Shown here in pieces: positions 25,044 to 32,453 of a stretch of 64,000 nucleotides of DNA. The stretch's first letter is position 1. Each line of letters begins with the position of its first letter. The notes under the pieces were generated by a model, which searched no databases, was not told where the DNA came from, and was given only the letters and a program-made list of their open reading frames with translations. The translations under genes were made by a program, and so were the position numbers. The stretch covers positions 1 to 64,000 of the forward strand of contig NZ_JAMXOE010000014.1 of assembly GCF_024055575.1 (NCBI RefSeq). Reading direction: 5' to 3'. The stretch is from Mucilaginibacter flavidus. Its GTDB lineage: Bacteria; Bacteroidota; Bacteroidia; Sphingobacteriales; Sphingobacteriaceae.

Positions 25044-25253
25044 ATGGCAACAACAAGTGGTATTACTGCGTATTCAGTAAAAACAAAAACTAAAAATGTA
25101 CCAATGATCGATCCTGTAATTGATATTAAATCAGGAAGGTACATCGCAACAGGAAAAGACGCCGAAGGCAACAAAATGGCTGCAATTATGGGTAAGGCAA
25201 CTGCCGAAGAGCACATAAAAGCAGGCAATGCTAAAAAAGGTTCTGGCTGGTAG
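25044..25253 (+). CDS. Small conserved hypothetical protein
   Basis: A 69-residue soluble protein (MATTSGITAYSVKTKTKNVP...), Lys/Ala rich, no signal peptide or membrane helix. It has a preceding untranslated region of about 100 bp and a strong downstream hairpin, which support a real gene. No recognised domain. Confidence 0.6.
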   Translation: MATTSGITAYSVKTKTKNVPMIDPVIDIKSGRYIATGKDAEGNKMAAIMGKATAEEHIKAGNAKKGSGW

Positions 25254-25312
25254 TCGGTACTGTTGTACGTATTAAAATCATTGGTTTTATATAAATCTGA
25301 TGATACAAAAAT

Positions 25313-25372
25313 GCCTGGCATAAGTTTTATGTTTAACAAAACGTAATTGCTTATGCCAGGCGTTTGCTTTTA
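25313..25372 (+). terminator. Long hairpin terminator after the 69-residue ORF
   Basis: CCTGGCATAAG (25315-25325) pairs perfectly with CTTATGCCAGG (25350-25360); the T-rich stretch GTTTGCTTTTA follows. Confidence 0.6.
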
Positions 25373-25421
25373 AGCTCAAAAAAGATAGCGGGCAGATCGA
25401 AATGATTTCAATCAATAGTAT

Positions 25422-26192
25422 TTAAAGGACACTATCATTATCCATGCCTTTTATTTGTTCCTTGTAAGCATTTGGCAACAAGGTGTTTTTGAAAGGTTTC
25501 TCCAACCCCGCCCACTTTAGCATTTTATACAAAACTACCGCCGGGCTTATCCATTTGGTACTTCCAATCGGCAGCAATGCTTTGACTTCGGCAGGCACAA
25601 GTATTACCTGTACCTGTTTTAGTATCGCATATCTTAACATGCCCAGATGTTTTTTATATTGTTGGTATAAGTCTATAGTAAATTTGCTGCTGATAAGGTT
25701 TTGCTCAAGGTGTTCTGCCCGCATTATACAATACTCGTCGTAGTTTCCGGGCAGTCCGGCTAAATTCATCCTGTTGCCCACCCGATAAAACACCTGGAAA
25801 ACTTCCTTTTTTTCTGCGATATCAAGCTTGCGCTCCAGTAACTCAAACGACCGGATAGAGTAGTCGATCAGCAAGAATAAAACATCGCGATAGGCCCAAT
25901 CAGGAATTTGGGCACCTCGATTTTTTTCAACGCCTTTGTGTATGGCAGCAATCTGGTCTATGGAGTTTAAGGCTGTTTTCTCGCCTGAAAAAATGATCTG
26001 CCGTGAATAGGTGACGGTCGAAAACAGGCGGCCAAGCGGATCAGCAGGTAACCGTCCCGTAAAATACAGCCAGTCCACCGCTTTATTCAGTGCGAACTCC
26101 GCGGCCGCCCCGGCGAAAATAAACAACACGGTATCGGCCTTTCCCCATATCTTCCGTACTATTGAATCTTTATCAACAAAAGAACGTTCCAT
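25422..26192 (-). CDS. Oxygenase MpaB family protein (DUF2236)
   Basis: A 256-residue protein of the DUF2236/MpaB family, heme-linked oxygenases that include latex-clearing protein. Family features: IFAGAAAEFALNKAVDWL and GRLPADPLGRLFSTVTY near the N-terminus and YDEYCIMRAEHLE in the middle. Substrate unknown. It starts 7 bp from the stop of the DUF2809 gene upstream on the same strand, so the two probably share a transcript. Confidence 0.8.
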   Translation of the reverse strand: MERSFVDKDSIVRKIWGKADTVLFIFAGAAAEFALNKAVDWLYFTGRLPADPLGRLFSTVTYSRQIIFSGEKTALNSIDQIAAIHKGVEKNRGAQIPDWAYRDVLFLLIDYSIRSFELLERKLDIAEKKEVFQVFYRVGNRMNLAGLPGNYDEYCIMRAEHLEQNLISSKFTIDLYQQYKKHLGMLRYAILKQVQVILVPAEVKALLPIGSTKWISPAVVLYKMLKWAGLEKPFKNTLLPNAYKEQIKGMDNDSVL

Positions 26193-26198
26193 TTTAAT

Positions 26199-26588
26199 TT
26201 AAAAGTTTTTCATGCTTAGCCTTAAATTCTCAATCACAATTACCAGGCCTATGCCAAGCGTATATGCCAGCAAATCAGTAAACGAAAAAGAAGTACCCAA
26301 CATTATTTTAGCAAGTTTTGAATGTTGCATCCCCAGCAAGGTTACCAAATGAAAATATTGCGAAATCTCCACCAGGTAGGAGAATAATAAAACTCCCAGA
26401 GCTGTACTGACAATGGGTGTATTAATAAAACTTTTTATAAAGCAGTAAATAAGGATTACTACCAGAAAATCACCGCCATAGGGGCGTATAATGGCGTCGT
26501 GAAAATCGGCTCCGATTATAAATTCAATGGAAAATAACAATAACATCAGGACGAAATACCAGTGGTTAAACCTAAACTTATCTAACAT
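26199..26588 (-). CDS. DUF2809 family membrane protein
   Basis: About 129 residues with four membrane helices and the family core YLVEISQYFHLVTLLGMQHS. ATG 26588 (MLDKFRFNHWYF) gives the normal start; the longer frame to 26687 has no homology-like content. Unknown function; adjacent to the MpaB-like oxygenase gene. Confidence 0.75.
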   Translation of the reverse strand: MLDKFRFNHWYFVLMLLLFSIEFIIGADFHDAIIRPYGGDFLVVILIYCFIKSFINTPIVSTALGVLLFSYLVEISQYFHLVTLLGMQHSKLAKIMLGTSFSFTDLLAYTLGIGLVIVIENLRLSMKNF

Positions 26589-26691
26589 ATAAAAGTACTT
26601 TGAAATGCAAAGTAATCGAAAATAGTTTACATTTACAACAGCAGGCAGCGAGATTCCCGATTTAGTTACATGCACACCGAACACCATATTC

Positions 26692-26722
26692 TTGACAAAA
26701 CACTCATTTTTTACTACCTTTG
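26692..26722 (+). promoter_or_regulatory. Promoter of the small Lys-rich protein gene
   Basis: TTG (26692-26694), 20 nt, TACCTTTG (26715-26722). It predicts a leader of about 90 nt before the ATG at 26818. Confidence 0.6.
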
Positions 26723-26727
26723 TGTCA

Positions 26728-26796
26728 TTCCAGCCCGTTTTGATATATAACTTTTCGGCTTACAACCACACTTGGTGGTTAGGCAACGGGTGTTTC
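26728..26796 (+). promoter_or_regulatory. Structured 5' leader
   Basis: CCCGTT near 26732 can pair with AACGGG near 26785, enclosing a perfect hairpin AACCAC-ACTTG-GTGGTT at 26763-26780. The leader separates a good promoter from the start codon of the Lys-rich small protein. It matches no riboswitch class I recognise. Confidence 0.4.
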
Positions 26797-26817
26797 TATT
26801 CTAAAATTTTAATATAT

Positions 26818-27018
26818 ATGGCAAAGTCACAGGCGACCTTCATGAAGAAGCAACTCGAAAAAAACAGGCAGAAGAAAAAAGAAGATAAAGAGCAACGTAA
26901 GCTTGACCGCCAGCAGAACGCAGGCAGTAGCGATTTAGACAGTATGATGGCTTACGTAAACGAATTTGGCGAGATTGTTTCGACCCCGCCTGACAATTTT
27001 AAAAAACCACAGGAATAA
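26818..27018 (+). CDS. Small highly charged protein, cold-shock-gene-associated type
   Basis: A 66-residue protein, Lys/Glu/Gln rich in its first half (MKKQLEKNRQKKKEDKEQRK) and ending with MMAYVNEFGEIVSTPPDN. In other Bacteroidota such proteins sit directly upstream of a cold-shock protein gene; here no such gene follows. ATG 26818 fits; the longer frame from 26692 runs through the promoter and leader. May bind RNA, by analogy only. Confidence 0.75.
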   Translation: MAKSQATFMKKQLEKNRQKKKEDKEQRKLDRQQNAGSSDLDSMMAYVNEFGEIVSTPPDNFKKPQE

Positions 27019-27036
27019 AATTCCTGCTTTATATGT

Positions 27037-27060
27037 AGATTAGTAATTCATTACTAATCT
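27037..27060 (+). promoter_or_regulatory. Perfect dyad directly before an esterase start codon
   Basis: AGATTAGTAAT-TC-ATTACTAATCT, 11-bp arms and 2-nt centre, ends two bases before ATG 27063. It could be a dimeric-repressor operator or an RNA hairpin that hides the start. Confidence 0.5.
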
Positions 27061-27062
27061 GC

Positions 27063-28310
27063 ATGAAAAAAGCCCTGCTTCTCTTATTTTTGATCGTCTT
27101 CCAATCAGCTTATTCCCAGGATATTGTTGGTAATTCCATTGTTTTGGGGCACACAGATAGCATCCAATCAAAAATACTTAACGAGAAACGCACCATCTGG
27201 GTGCATTTGCCTGCCGGGGCGGCCAGCAAAAACAACACTTCGCGTTATCCCGTAGTTTATGTGCTTGACGGTTCTGAGCATTTTGCTTCTGTATCGGGTA
27301 TTATTCAATACCTGAGCGAAGCAAATGGTAATATGTTTTGCCCGGATATGATAGTGGTGGGTATAAACAACACAGACCGCACGCGTGACCTTACGCCAAC
27401 CTATGGCGCGTTCGACTACGAAAACAAGCCAACAAATTCCTTCAAAACCTCCGGCGGTGGAGAGAAGTTCACAGCATTTATCGAAAAAGAGCTGATGCCA
27501 TATATCGAAGCGAAATATCCCACCGCGCCGTTCAGGATGCTGATTGGACACTCATTCGGCGGGCTTACTGCTGTAAATATCCTGGTAAATCATACCGAAC
27601 TTTTTAACGCCTACACTATTGTTGATCCGAGTATGTGGTGGGACAGGTACAAGTTGTTAAAACAGGCGCACGATGTTTTAAAACAAAAAAACTTTACAGG
27701 TAGATATGTTTTTATGGGGATAGCCAACACCATGCCCCCCGGCGATGACACGTTACATGCCCATCACGATACTTCAGCAAAAATAAATCATATCCGTTCG
27801 ATATTAAACCTGGCCGATGAATTCAAAGCCAATCCTGGCAATGGCCTAACTTTCAACTATAAATTTTATAATGATGACAACCATAACTCATCGCCGCTGA
27901 TAACGGAATATGATGCCTTCCGGTTTCTATTCAGTTATTATAAACTGCCAAAGGAAACTGATGAGGCACTATTTGATGCAAACGCCAAAATTGATGTGGC
28001 GGCAGTTATTGAAAATCATTATGCTGATGTTTCCGGGCGTATGGGCTACAGGGTGATGCCGCCGGAAACCATATTGGATGCCATGGGCCACGATTATATC
28101 GAAGTGAATTTGCCGGACAGGGCTCTGGCGGTATTCTCGCTGAACGTTAAATATTACCCCAATAGTGCAGGGGCGTATGCCGCGATCGGCGATTATTACA
28201 GCGCGCAAAAGAACAAAATGAAGGCTGCGGAGTTTTACAATAAGTCGTTAACGATCATCGAAAATAAGACCACGAGAGATAAGTTGATCAAGCTTAAGGA
28301 TTTAAAATAA
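27063..28310 (+). CDS. Secreted esterase (Fes/IroE-like alpha/beta hydrolase) with C-terminal TPR region
   Basis: A 415-residue exported protein: signal peptide ending YSQ, an alpha/beta-hydrolase esterase domain (residues ~25-290) with the nucleophile Ser in LIGHSFGGLTA and the His in DDNHNSSPL, then a tetratricopeptide-like tail (NLPDRALAVFSLNVKYYP...). Related proteins hydrolyse siderophore or carbohydrate esters; substrate unknown. The start codon abuts a perfect dyad. Confidence 0.88.
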   Translation: MKKALLLLFLIVFQSAYSQDIVGNSIVLGHTDSIQSKILNEKRTIWVHLPAGAASKNNTSRYPVVYVLDGSEHFASVSGIIQYLSEANGNMFCPDMIVVGINNTDRTRDLTPTYGAFDYENKPTNSFKTSGGGEKFTAFIEKELMPYIEAKYPTAPFRMLIGHSFGGLTAVNILVNHTELFNAYTIVDPSMWWDRYKLLKQAHDVLKQKNFTGRYVFMGIANTMPPGDDTLHAHHDTSAKINHIRSILNLADEFKANPGNGLTFNYKFYNDDNHNSSPLITEYDAFRFLFSYYKLPKETDEALFDANAKIDVAAVIENHYADVSGRMGYRVMPPETILDAMGHDYIEVNLPDRALAVFSLNVKYYPNSAGAYAAIGDYYSAQKNKMKAAEFYNKSLTIIENKTTRDKLIKLKDLK

Positions 28311-28321
28311 TTGTCAAATTA

Positions 28322-28735
28322 ATGGCTGCCAAACATATCAAAATTCTAAAAAATGCGAAAACCATACTCCTTATCGACTGCCCGGATAAAAGTGTGCCGA
28401 TGGCGCTATTGAAAGCTGGTTTTATGGTGATAGGATATTCGCCGGATAAGTACACATTGATATCTTAAAAAATTGATTATGCTGAAGACAATCTCGTTTT
28501 CAACGACCTTGAAGGCACACCAGGCGAAGTTGAAATTGTAAACATTTTCGAGCCTGAAGCTGAGCATGCGGATATCATTGAGCGGCATATGTTACCTTTA
28601 AAAGCTAAAGCGGTTTGGCTGCAACCACCCGTAACTTCATCAAAAACAGCTAAGCTGGCAAAAAAACACGACTTAATATTTGTGAAAGGTTATGATATCG
28701 CTTCAGCAGCCGCTGAATTGTCCATTAATAATTGA
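28322..28735 (+). pseudogene. CoA-binding domain protein, interrupted by an in-frame stop
   Basis: From ATG 28322 one frame runs to TGA 28733 (137 codons before the stop) and is broken only by TAA at 28466-28468. It reads MAAKHIKILKNAKTILLIDC... before the stop and NLVFNDLEGTPGEVEIVNIF...AVWLQPPV...after it. The order fits a YccU-type CoA-binding (Rossmann) protein. Both halves lie in the same frame, so a single substitution or a sequencing error explains it. Confidence 0.75.
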
Positions 28736-28841
28736 GCTCTCTCAACAAAAAAGGATGCAGCCATTGGCCGCACCCCTCCTAATTAACTATAAACTGACTG
28801 CTTTATTCATCTTTTATATTGAAGTGAGGCTTTCCGCATTT

Positions 28842-29138
28842 TTAAACGCTCATGTCGACGTGCTTTGTTCGTTCAACCGCTAACCATGTTGACAATGCCG
28901 CGCTATCTGAATTATCGGCTGTAAACCGGGCGCTTATGAGGTGTCCCAGTAGCTGCCGGTATGGTGTGGCGCTTATTTTTCCGCCGACACTGCTCGAATG
29001 TGAAAAGGTGCCGGTCGGGCCAATTACACCCTGGGTGCCGTTGGTGCTTTGTACCTTAACTCCGTCATCGTCCCCGCACGATGAGGCGAGCAACACGATG
29101 GCTGCCAGCAGTAAAAATAAATTATCGATCCTTTTCAT
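28842..29138 (-). CDS. Small putative lipoprotein, unknown
   Basis: A 98-residue protein. The signal MKRIDNLFLLLAAIVLLASSC ends in a lipobox (ASSC), so it is likely lipidated. After a DDDG spacer comes a segment with no recognised domain. The collagen-like patch GTQGVIGPTGT is too short to assign. ATG 29138 is preferred over an upstream start. Confidence 0.65.
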   Translation of the reverse strand: MKRIDNLFLLLAAIVLLASSCGDDDGVKVQSTNGTQGVIGPTGTFSHSSSVGGKISATPYRQLLGHLISARFTADNSDSAALSTWLAVERTKHVDMSV

Positions 29139-29486
29139 GAGCGCAAATGTTAAATAATGGTTTTCTGATGCTTCGTTGTTCAAAAACGGAAACCTTTCAA
29201 CATCCCAAAATTCAACAAACAGCGATCAATAGCATTCAGGACAAATACCTGAATCAGCAAGTAAATACACCTGATTTTGTATGCGTATTATTTACTATTA
29301 TGATGCGTATTTCTACGCTGTTTGAATGTATTACCTCAATAACTTCTTGTTTTAAGCTACAGGTGATTTAAATGCATGTGTAAGGGGGGACTAAATTTGT
29401 TATTTGTAAAATATTGAATTCGCCCAAGTCACGGTCCCTGAAAATTGTCCGAATAAGTTTATATTGCAGCCTTAATCTAAAGCCGA
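29139..29486. other. Gap with no recognised gene
   Basis: I see no convincing ORF, RNA or repeat here. It holds the divergent upstream regions of the lipoprotein and of the membrane protein at 29487. Confidence 0.5.
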
Positions 29487-29963
29487 ATGATCACTAATCA
29501 CAACCCCGAAATCAATCCGAAAGCTTTTTTAAGAATGATTACCATAATTTATGGCGCGTTATTGGTCGGCCAAACCTTATTTGCCGTTGTGGTCTATTCA
29601 ATAGCTATTAACCCTGTTCTGAATTTGAAACCCGTTAATGACATATTTTTTTATTTAGTGCCGGTATTCGTTATAGCCATGGGGTTTACCGGGAGTTTAT
29701 TATACAAGAAAAGGATTGAGAATGCGAGGGGTGCGGCGACTGTTAAAGAAAAGATTGCGGGCTACCAGACTGCGGTAATAACAAGACTTGCGCCGTCTGA
29801 AGGAGCCACATTGTTTGCCATTGTTATTTTTATGCAAGGGTGGAACTTGTATTACCTGGCAATTGCAGCCCTTAATATTATCTATTTTTTAGTTCTTAGG
29901 CCGAGCCGGGCAAAAATAGAAGAAGATTTGAACTTGAGCTACGACGAAAAGGTACAGATCTAA
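29487..29963 (+). CDS. Hypothetical four-helix membrane protein
   Basis: A 158-residue protein with four hydrophobic segments arranged as two pairs (TIIYGALLVGQTLFAVVVYSI, FFYLVPVFVIAMGFTGSLLY, GATLFAIVIFM, LAIAALNIIYFLVL) and a charged tail. This resembles small Bacteroidota integral membrane proteins; function unknown. It ends in a strong terminator. Confidence 0.75.
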   Translation: MITNHNPEINPKAFLRMITIIYGALLVGQTLFAVVVYSIAINPVLNLKPVNDIFFYLVPVFVIAMGFTGSLLYKKRIENARGAATVKEKIAGYQTAVITRLAPSEGATLFAIVIFMQGWNLYYLAIAALNIIYFLVLRPSRAKIEEDLNLSYDEKVQI

Positions 29964-29965
29964 AC

Positions 29966-30003
29966 AAAAAATGCTTACCGGTATTTATGGTAAGCATTTT
30001 TTT
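29966..30003. terminator. Bidirectional terminator
   Basis: AAAAATGCTTACC pairs with GGTAAGCATTTTT, between two convergent genes. Confidence 0.85.
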
Positions 30004-30019
30004 GTAACTGTTTCGCACT

Positions 30020-30936
30020 TTAGATTTTCCTGTAATGCGGGTTTAACATCCGCAATGCCATTTTTGGCTTGTGCATATTGGCAATAGCATCTGCCCGGTA
30101 TTTTTCATAAAAAGCGTTCGTCATTAAGTTAACCTGGTAAGGGTAGTTTTTGCGGTTGATAGCGTATTTGGTTAATCTGCTTACAAATGCCTCGCTAAAA
30201 TCCCCTGGCTTATAGTTCTCCAAATCGGCGTTTTTTGCCTTCTTTTCATCTATCCAGAGACCGCAGTATTTAGGATCTTTCCATTTATCGAGTTGTTTTT
30301 GAGTCGGCCTGCTGGGGGGAGGTGGGGGCGGCAGGTAGTAAAAAGTAATGGTTTGCTGGTCTTGTTGCGATGCACTCATTTGCCTGAAAATTGGCTCCAG
30401 TTTTTCCCGGTCTTCTTCCGTGATTTTATCGGGGTGCTTTATTGCGCGGTCTGCATTTTCTTCATATTTGGCTGTAATGGCCATGTATTCTTTTAGTTTT
30501 TCTTCAGAAACGCCGTCTTTGGTATACGGATAGTCGCTAAACCTTAGCCTGGGCGGTACTTTGGTTCTGACTTTACTGCCAGGTGCCGCAGTGTCGGTAG
30601 GTTTGTTTTTTGCGGCGGGTTTAGTCGCAGGTGGTGTTTGCAATGCTTCAGTTTTAGTACAAAACAAAATGAAAGCGATTGCCAATACCGGGACAATGGC
30701 AAGCCTGGCAAGCATTGCTGCTGCTGTTGAGGTGGTTTTAGTCATCATAATTAAGCGTTTTTTGGTTACAGAATAATTGAATTGGCTGGTGATGGTTAAG
30801 CTTTTACCATAGCCCAGTTTGCTGAATAGCAATTGCTGGTAGTCCGTAATGCTGTTATTTCCTGCAAGTACTGCAGCGTCGGCTATAAACTCGTGGTTGA
30901 GCTGTACGGCCTTGCGGTATAGCGGTATAAAAGGTT
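30020..30936 (-). pseudogene. C-terminal part of the frameshifted M56 sensor
   Basis: Continuation of the M56 protein after a -1 frameshift near 30933. In the new frame the sequence runs [20 protein letters not shown], which is the family continuation including the third zinc-site region (NHEFIAD), then a membrane helix (MLARLAIVPVLAIAFILF) and a ~170-residue periplasmic tail with a poly-Pro patch. An ATG at 30832 would let the tail be made separately. The tail has no known domain and ends ALRMLNPHYRKI. Confidence 0.75.
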
Positions 30937-31542
30937 AAACCAGCAGAAAATTTGCAACAGCTCTATAAAAATTACATCTGCCGAGTGGCGCTGGCAGGCG
31001 TGAGCCAATTCGTGTTTTAAAACACTATCTTCTATTTGCTTGTTGGCATACTCATCTTTATTTAAAAAAATATAGTTTAAAAATGTGTGTGGGGTAAGTT
31101 TTTCGTTAACCAAAACCAGCCGGGTACTCAAATAATCAACCTGGGTATTACGCCGCACAGACAAACTGATTGTAATTAGATTCCGGGCAAAACGATAAAG
31201 CAGCAGTAAACATACAATAGCATATATTGTAACTAAGCAATAAAGCGGGTAGTTAACGTAGTGGGGAACCGCATTAACAACAGGTACATTGGCATAAACC
31301 GGTGTTTGCGTCTGGACGCCGTTAGCCGGCAGGAATTGCAGTTTTTCTGTAACCGGTTGTATTGCCGGGATTACTTGCGGCACCCTTTTAACCGCAATAA
31401 ATGGAGTTGCCAGCGAAAATACTAAACTCGCTAAGAGGTAAAACCTGTTGAATTTATAGGTGGTTTTATTCTTAAGCAGCAGGTGGTATGCGAGCAGCAG
31501 CATGGCCGAGCATAATGTGAAGTTTATAAGGTAGGTTATCAT
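30883..31542 (-). pseudogene. BlaR1-like M56 metallopeptidase sensor, N-terminal part (frameshifted)
   Basis: A membrane sensor-protease of the BlaR1/MecR1 type, normally cleaving its partner repressor. 219 residues hold three membrane helices and the zinc motif [13 protein letters not shown], then CWFN. After that the frame is wrong ([12 protein letters not shown]) and stops. Restoring one C (AACC to AACCC, near 30933) gives [13 protein letters not shown] and the rest of the family. ATGA overlap with blaI. Whether the shift is real, slippage-prone or a sequence error cannot be told. Confidence 0.8.
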
Positions 31543-31910
31543 GATTTTTTCTTTTTAAGCTGGTTATCGATAATTTTTTTCAGGTCCTCCAGTTCTGTAT
31601 CAGTTAGGTTGGTTTCTGTAGTAAAAAACGAGGCAAACTGCATGGCAGAACTGCCGAAAAAGTCTTTTATCAAACTGTTGACGTGTTTTGAAAAGTAGTC
31701 GGATTTTTTTACCAGCGGATAGTATTGCCTGGAGTTGCCCATTAATTTATAGCCTACAAAACCCTTGTTCTGCATCCGCTTTAGTAAAGTCGCCAGTGTT
31801 GTAGTTGCGGGTTTAGGGTCGGGGAAGCTTTCGATGATGTCTTTCATATACAGCTCCTGCTTATCCCAAATAAGTTCCATTAATTGCTCTTCGGCTGCGG
31901 TAAGTTTCAT
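31539..31910 (-). CDS. blaI: BlaI/MecI/CopY family transcriptional repressor
   Basis: A 123-residue winged-helix repressor ([20 protein letters not shown] and [16 protein letters not shown], recognition helix region) with a C-terminal dimerisation helix. It overlaps the M56 sensor by ATGA. Its promoter overlaps two dyads, so it should repress itself. Release by proteolysis via the sensor is known for the family; here the sensor is frameshifted. The target genes and the signal are unknown. Confidence 0.92.
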
Positions 31911-31926
31911 TTATGTTCTATAAGTT

Positions 31927-31953
31927 TAGAGTTTACTCTACAAATGTAGAGTA
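31927..31953 (-). promoter_or_regulatory. BlaI operator overlapping the -7 element
   Basis: TACTCTACA-AA-TGTAGAGTA (31934-31953) is a perfect 9-bp dyad of the TACA...TGTA class bound by BlaI proteins; a second overlapping dyad, TAGAG-TTTA-CTCTA, is at 31927-31940. Confidence 0.75.
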
Positions 31954-31970
31954 ATGAATTGAATTTGCAA
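31941..31970 (-). promoter_or_regulatory. blaI promoter
   Basis: On the minus strand TTG (31968-31970), 19 nt, TACATTTG (31941-31948), the Bacteroidota consensus. The -7 box lies inside the dyad, 31 bp before the blaI ATG. Confidence 0.7.
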
Positions 31971-32075
31971 CAAAAACGCAAAAAATATTTTTAACGCCCG
32001 GATATGCACTTTAAATCTTTGCTTTATTTTTTTGGCATGGTGTTAGTGCATTTTATTTAACAATTTTAATTTACC

Positions 32076-32306
32076 ATGTGGAAGCAAACCGACAATAAGC
32101 TTTATAAATCTTTCCAATTCAAAGATTTCATTACAGCCTTTTCATTTATGACAAAGGTGGCCCTGCTTGCTGAAAAAAGCAACCATCACCCAACCTGGAC
32201 AAATACTTATAACAAAGTAGAAATTTGGTTGTCGACCCATGATGCCGGCGATATCGTTACCGACAAAGACAAACTGCTTGCGGAAGAGATAGACGCAGTG
32301 GTGTAA
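32076..32306 (+). CDS. phhB: 4a-hydroxytetrahydrobiopterin dehydratase
   Basis: A 76-residue pterin-4a-carbinolamine dehydratase (PCD). The active-site patch KSNHHPTW with paired His, followed by Y-N-K-V-E-I-W-L-S-T and D-x-D near the end, fits. It recycles the pterin cofactor of aromatic amino acid hydroxylases. Stand-alone gene, slightly shorter than most PCDs at the N-terminus. Confidence 0.9.
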   Translation: MWKQTDNKLYKSFQFKDFITAFSFMTKVALLAEKSNHHPTWTNTYNKVEIWLSTHDAGDIVTDKDKLLAEEIDAVV

Positions 32307-32453
32307 GTGAATTTGAAATCTTTAATTATCACTAACTCAATCAACTTAATCTAGCCTAATCAACCTATCAACATATCGTCAACTTTTCCACAATCCTGCT
32401 AAACACCGGGCAATGCATTAACTTTACCCACCTATTAAAAAGGAGCAAACCGT

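Noticed and set aside
32330..32390. Heptamer-type repeat before mutS
   Set aside because: ATCAAC-like units recur, but arm inversion is weak, so it was not listed as a locus of its own.
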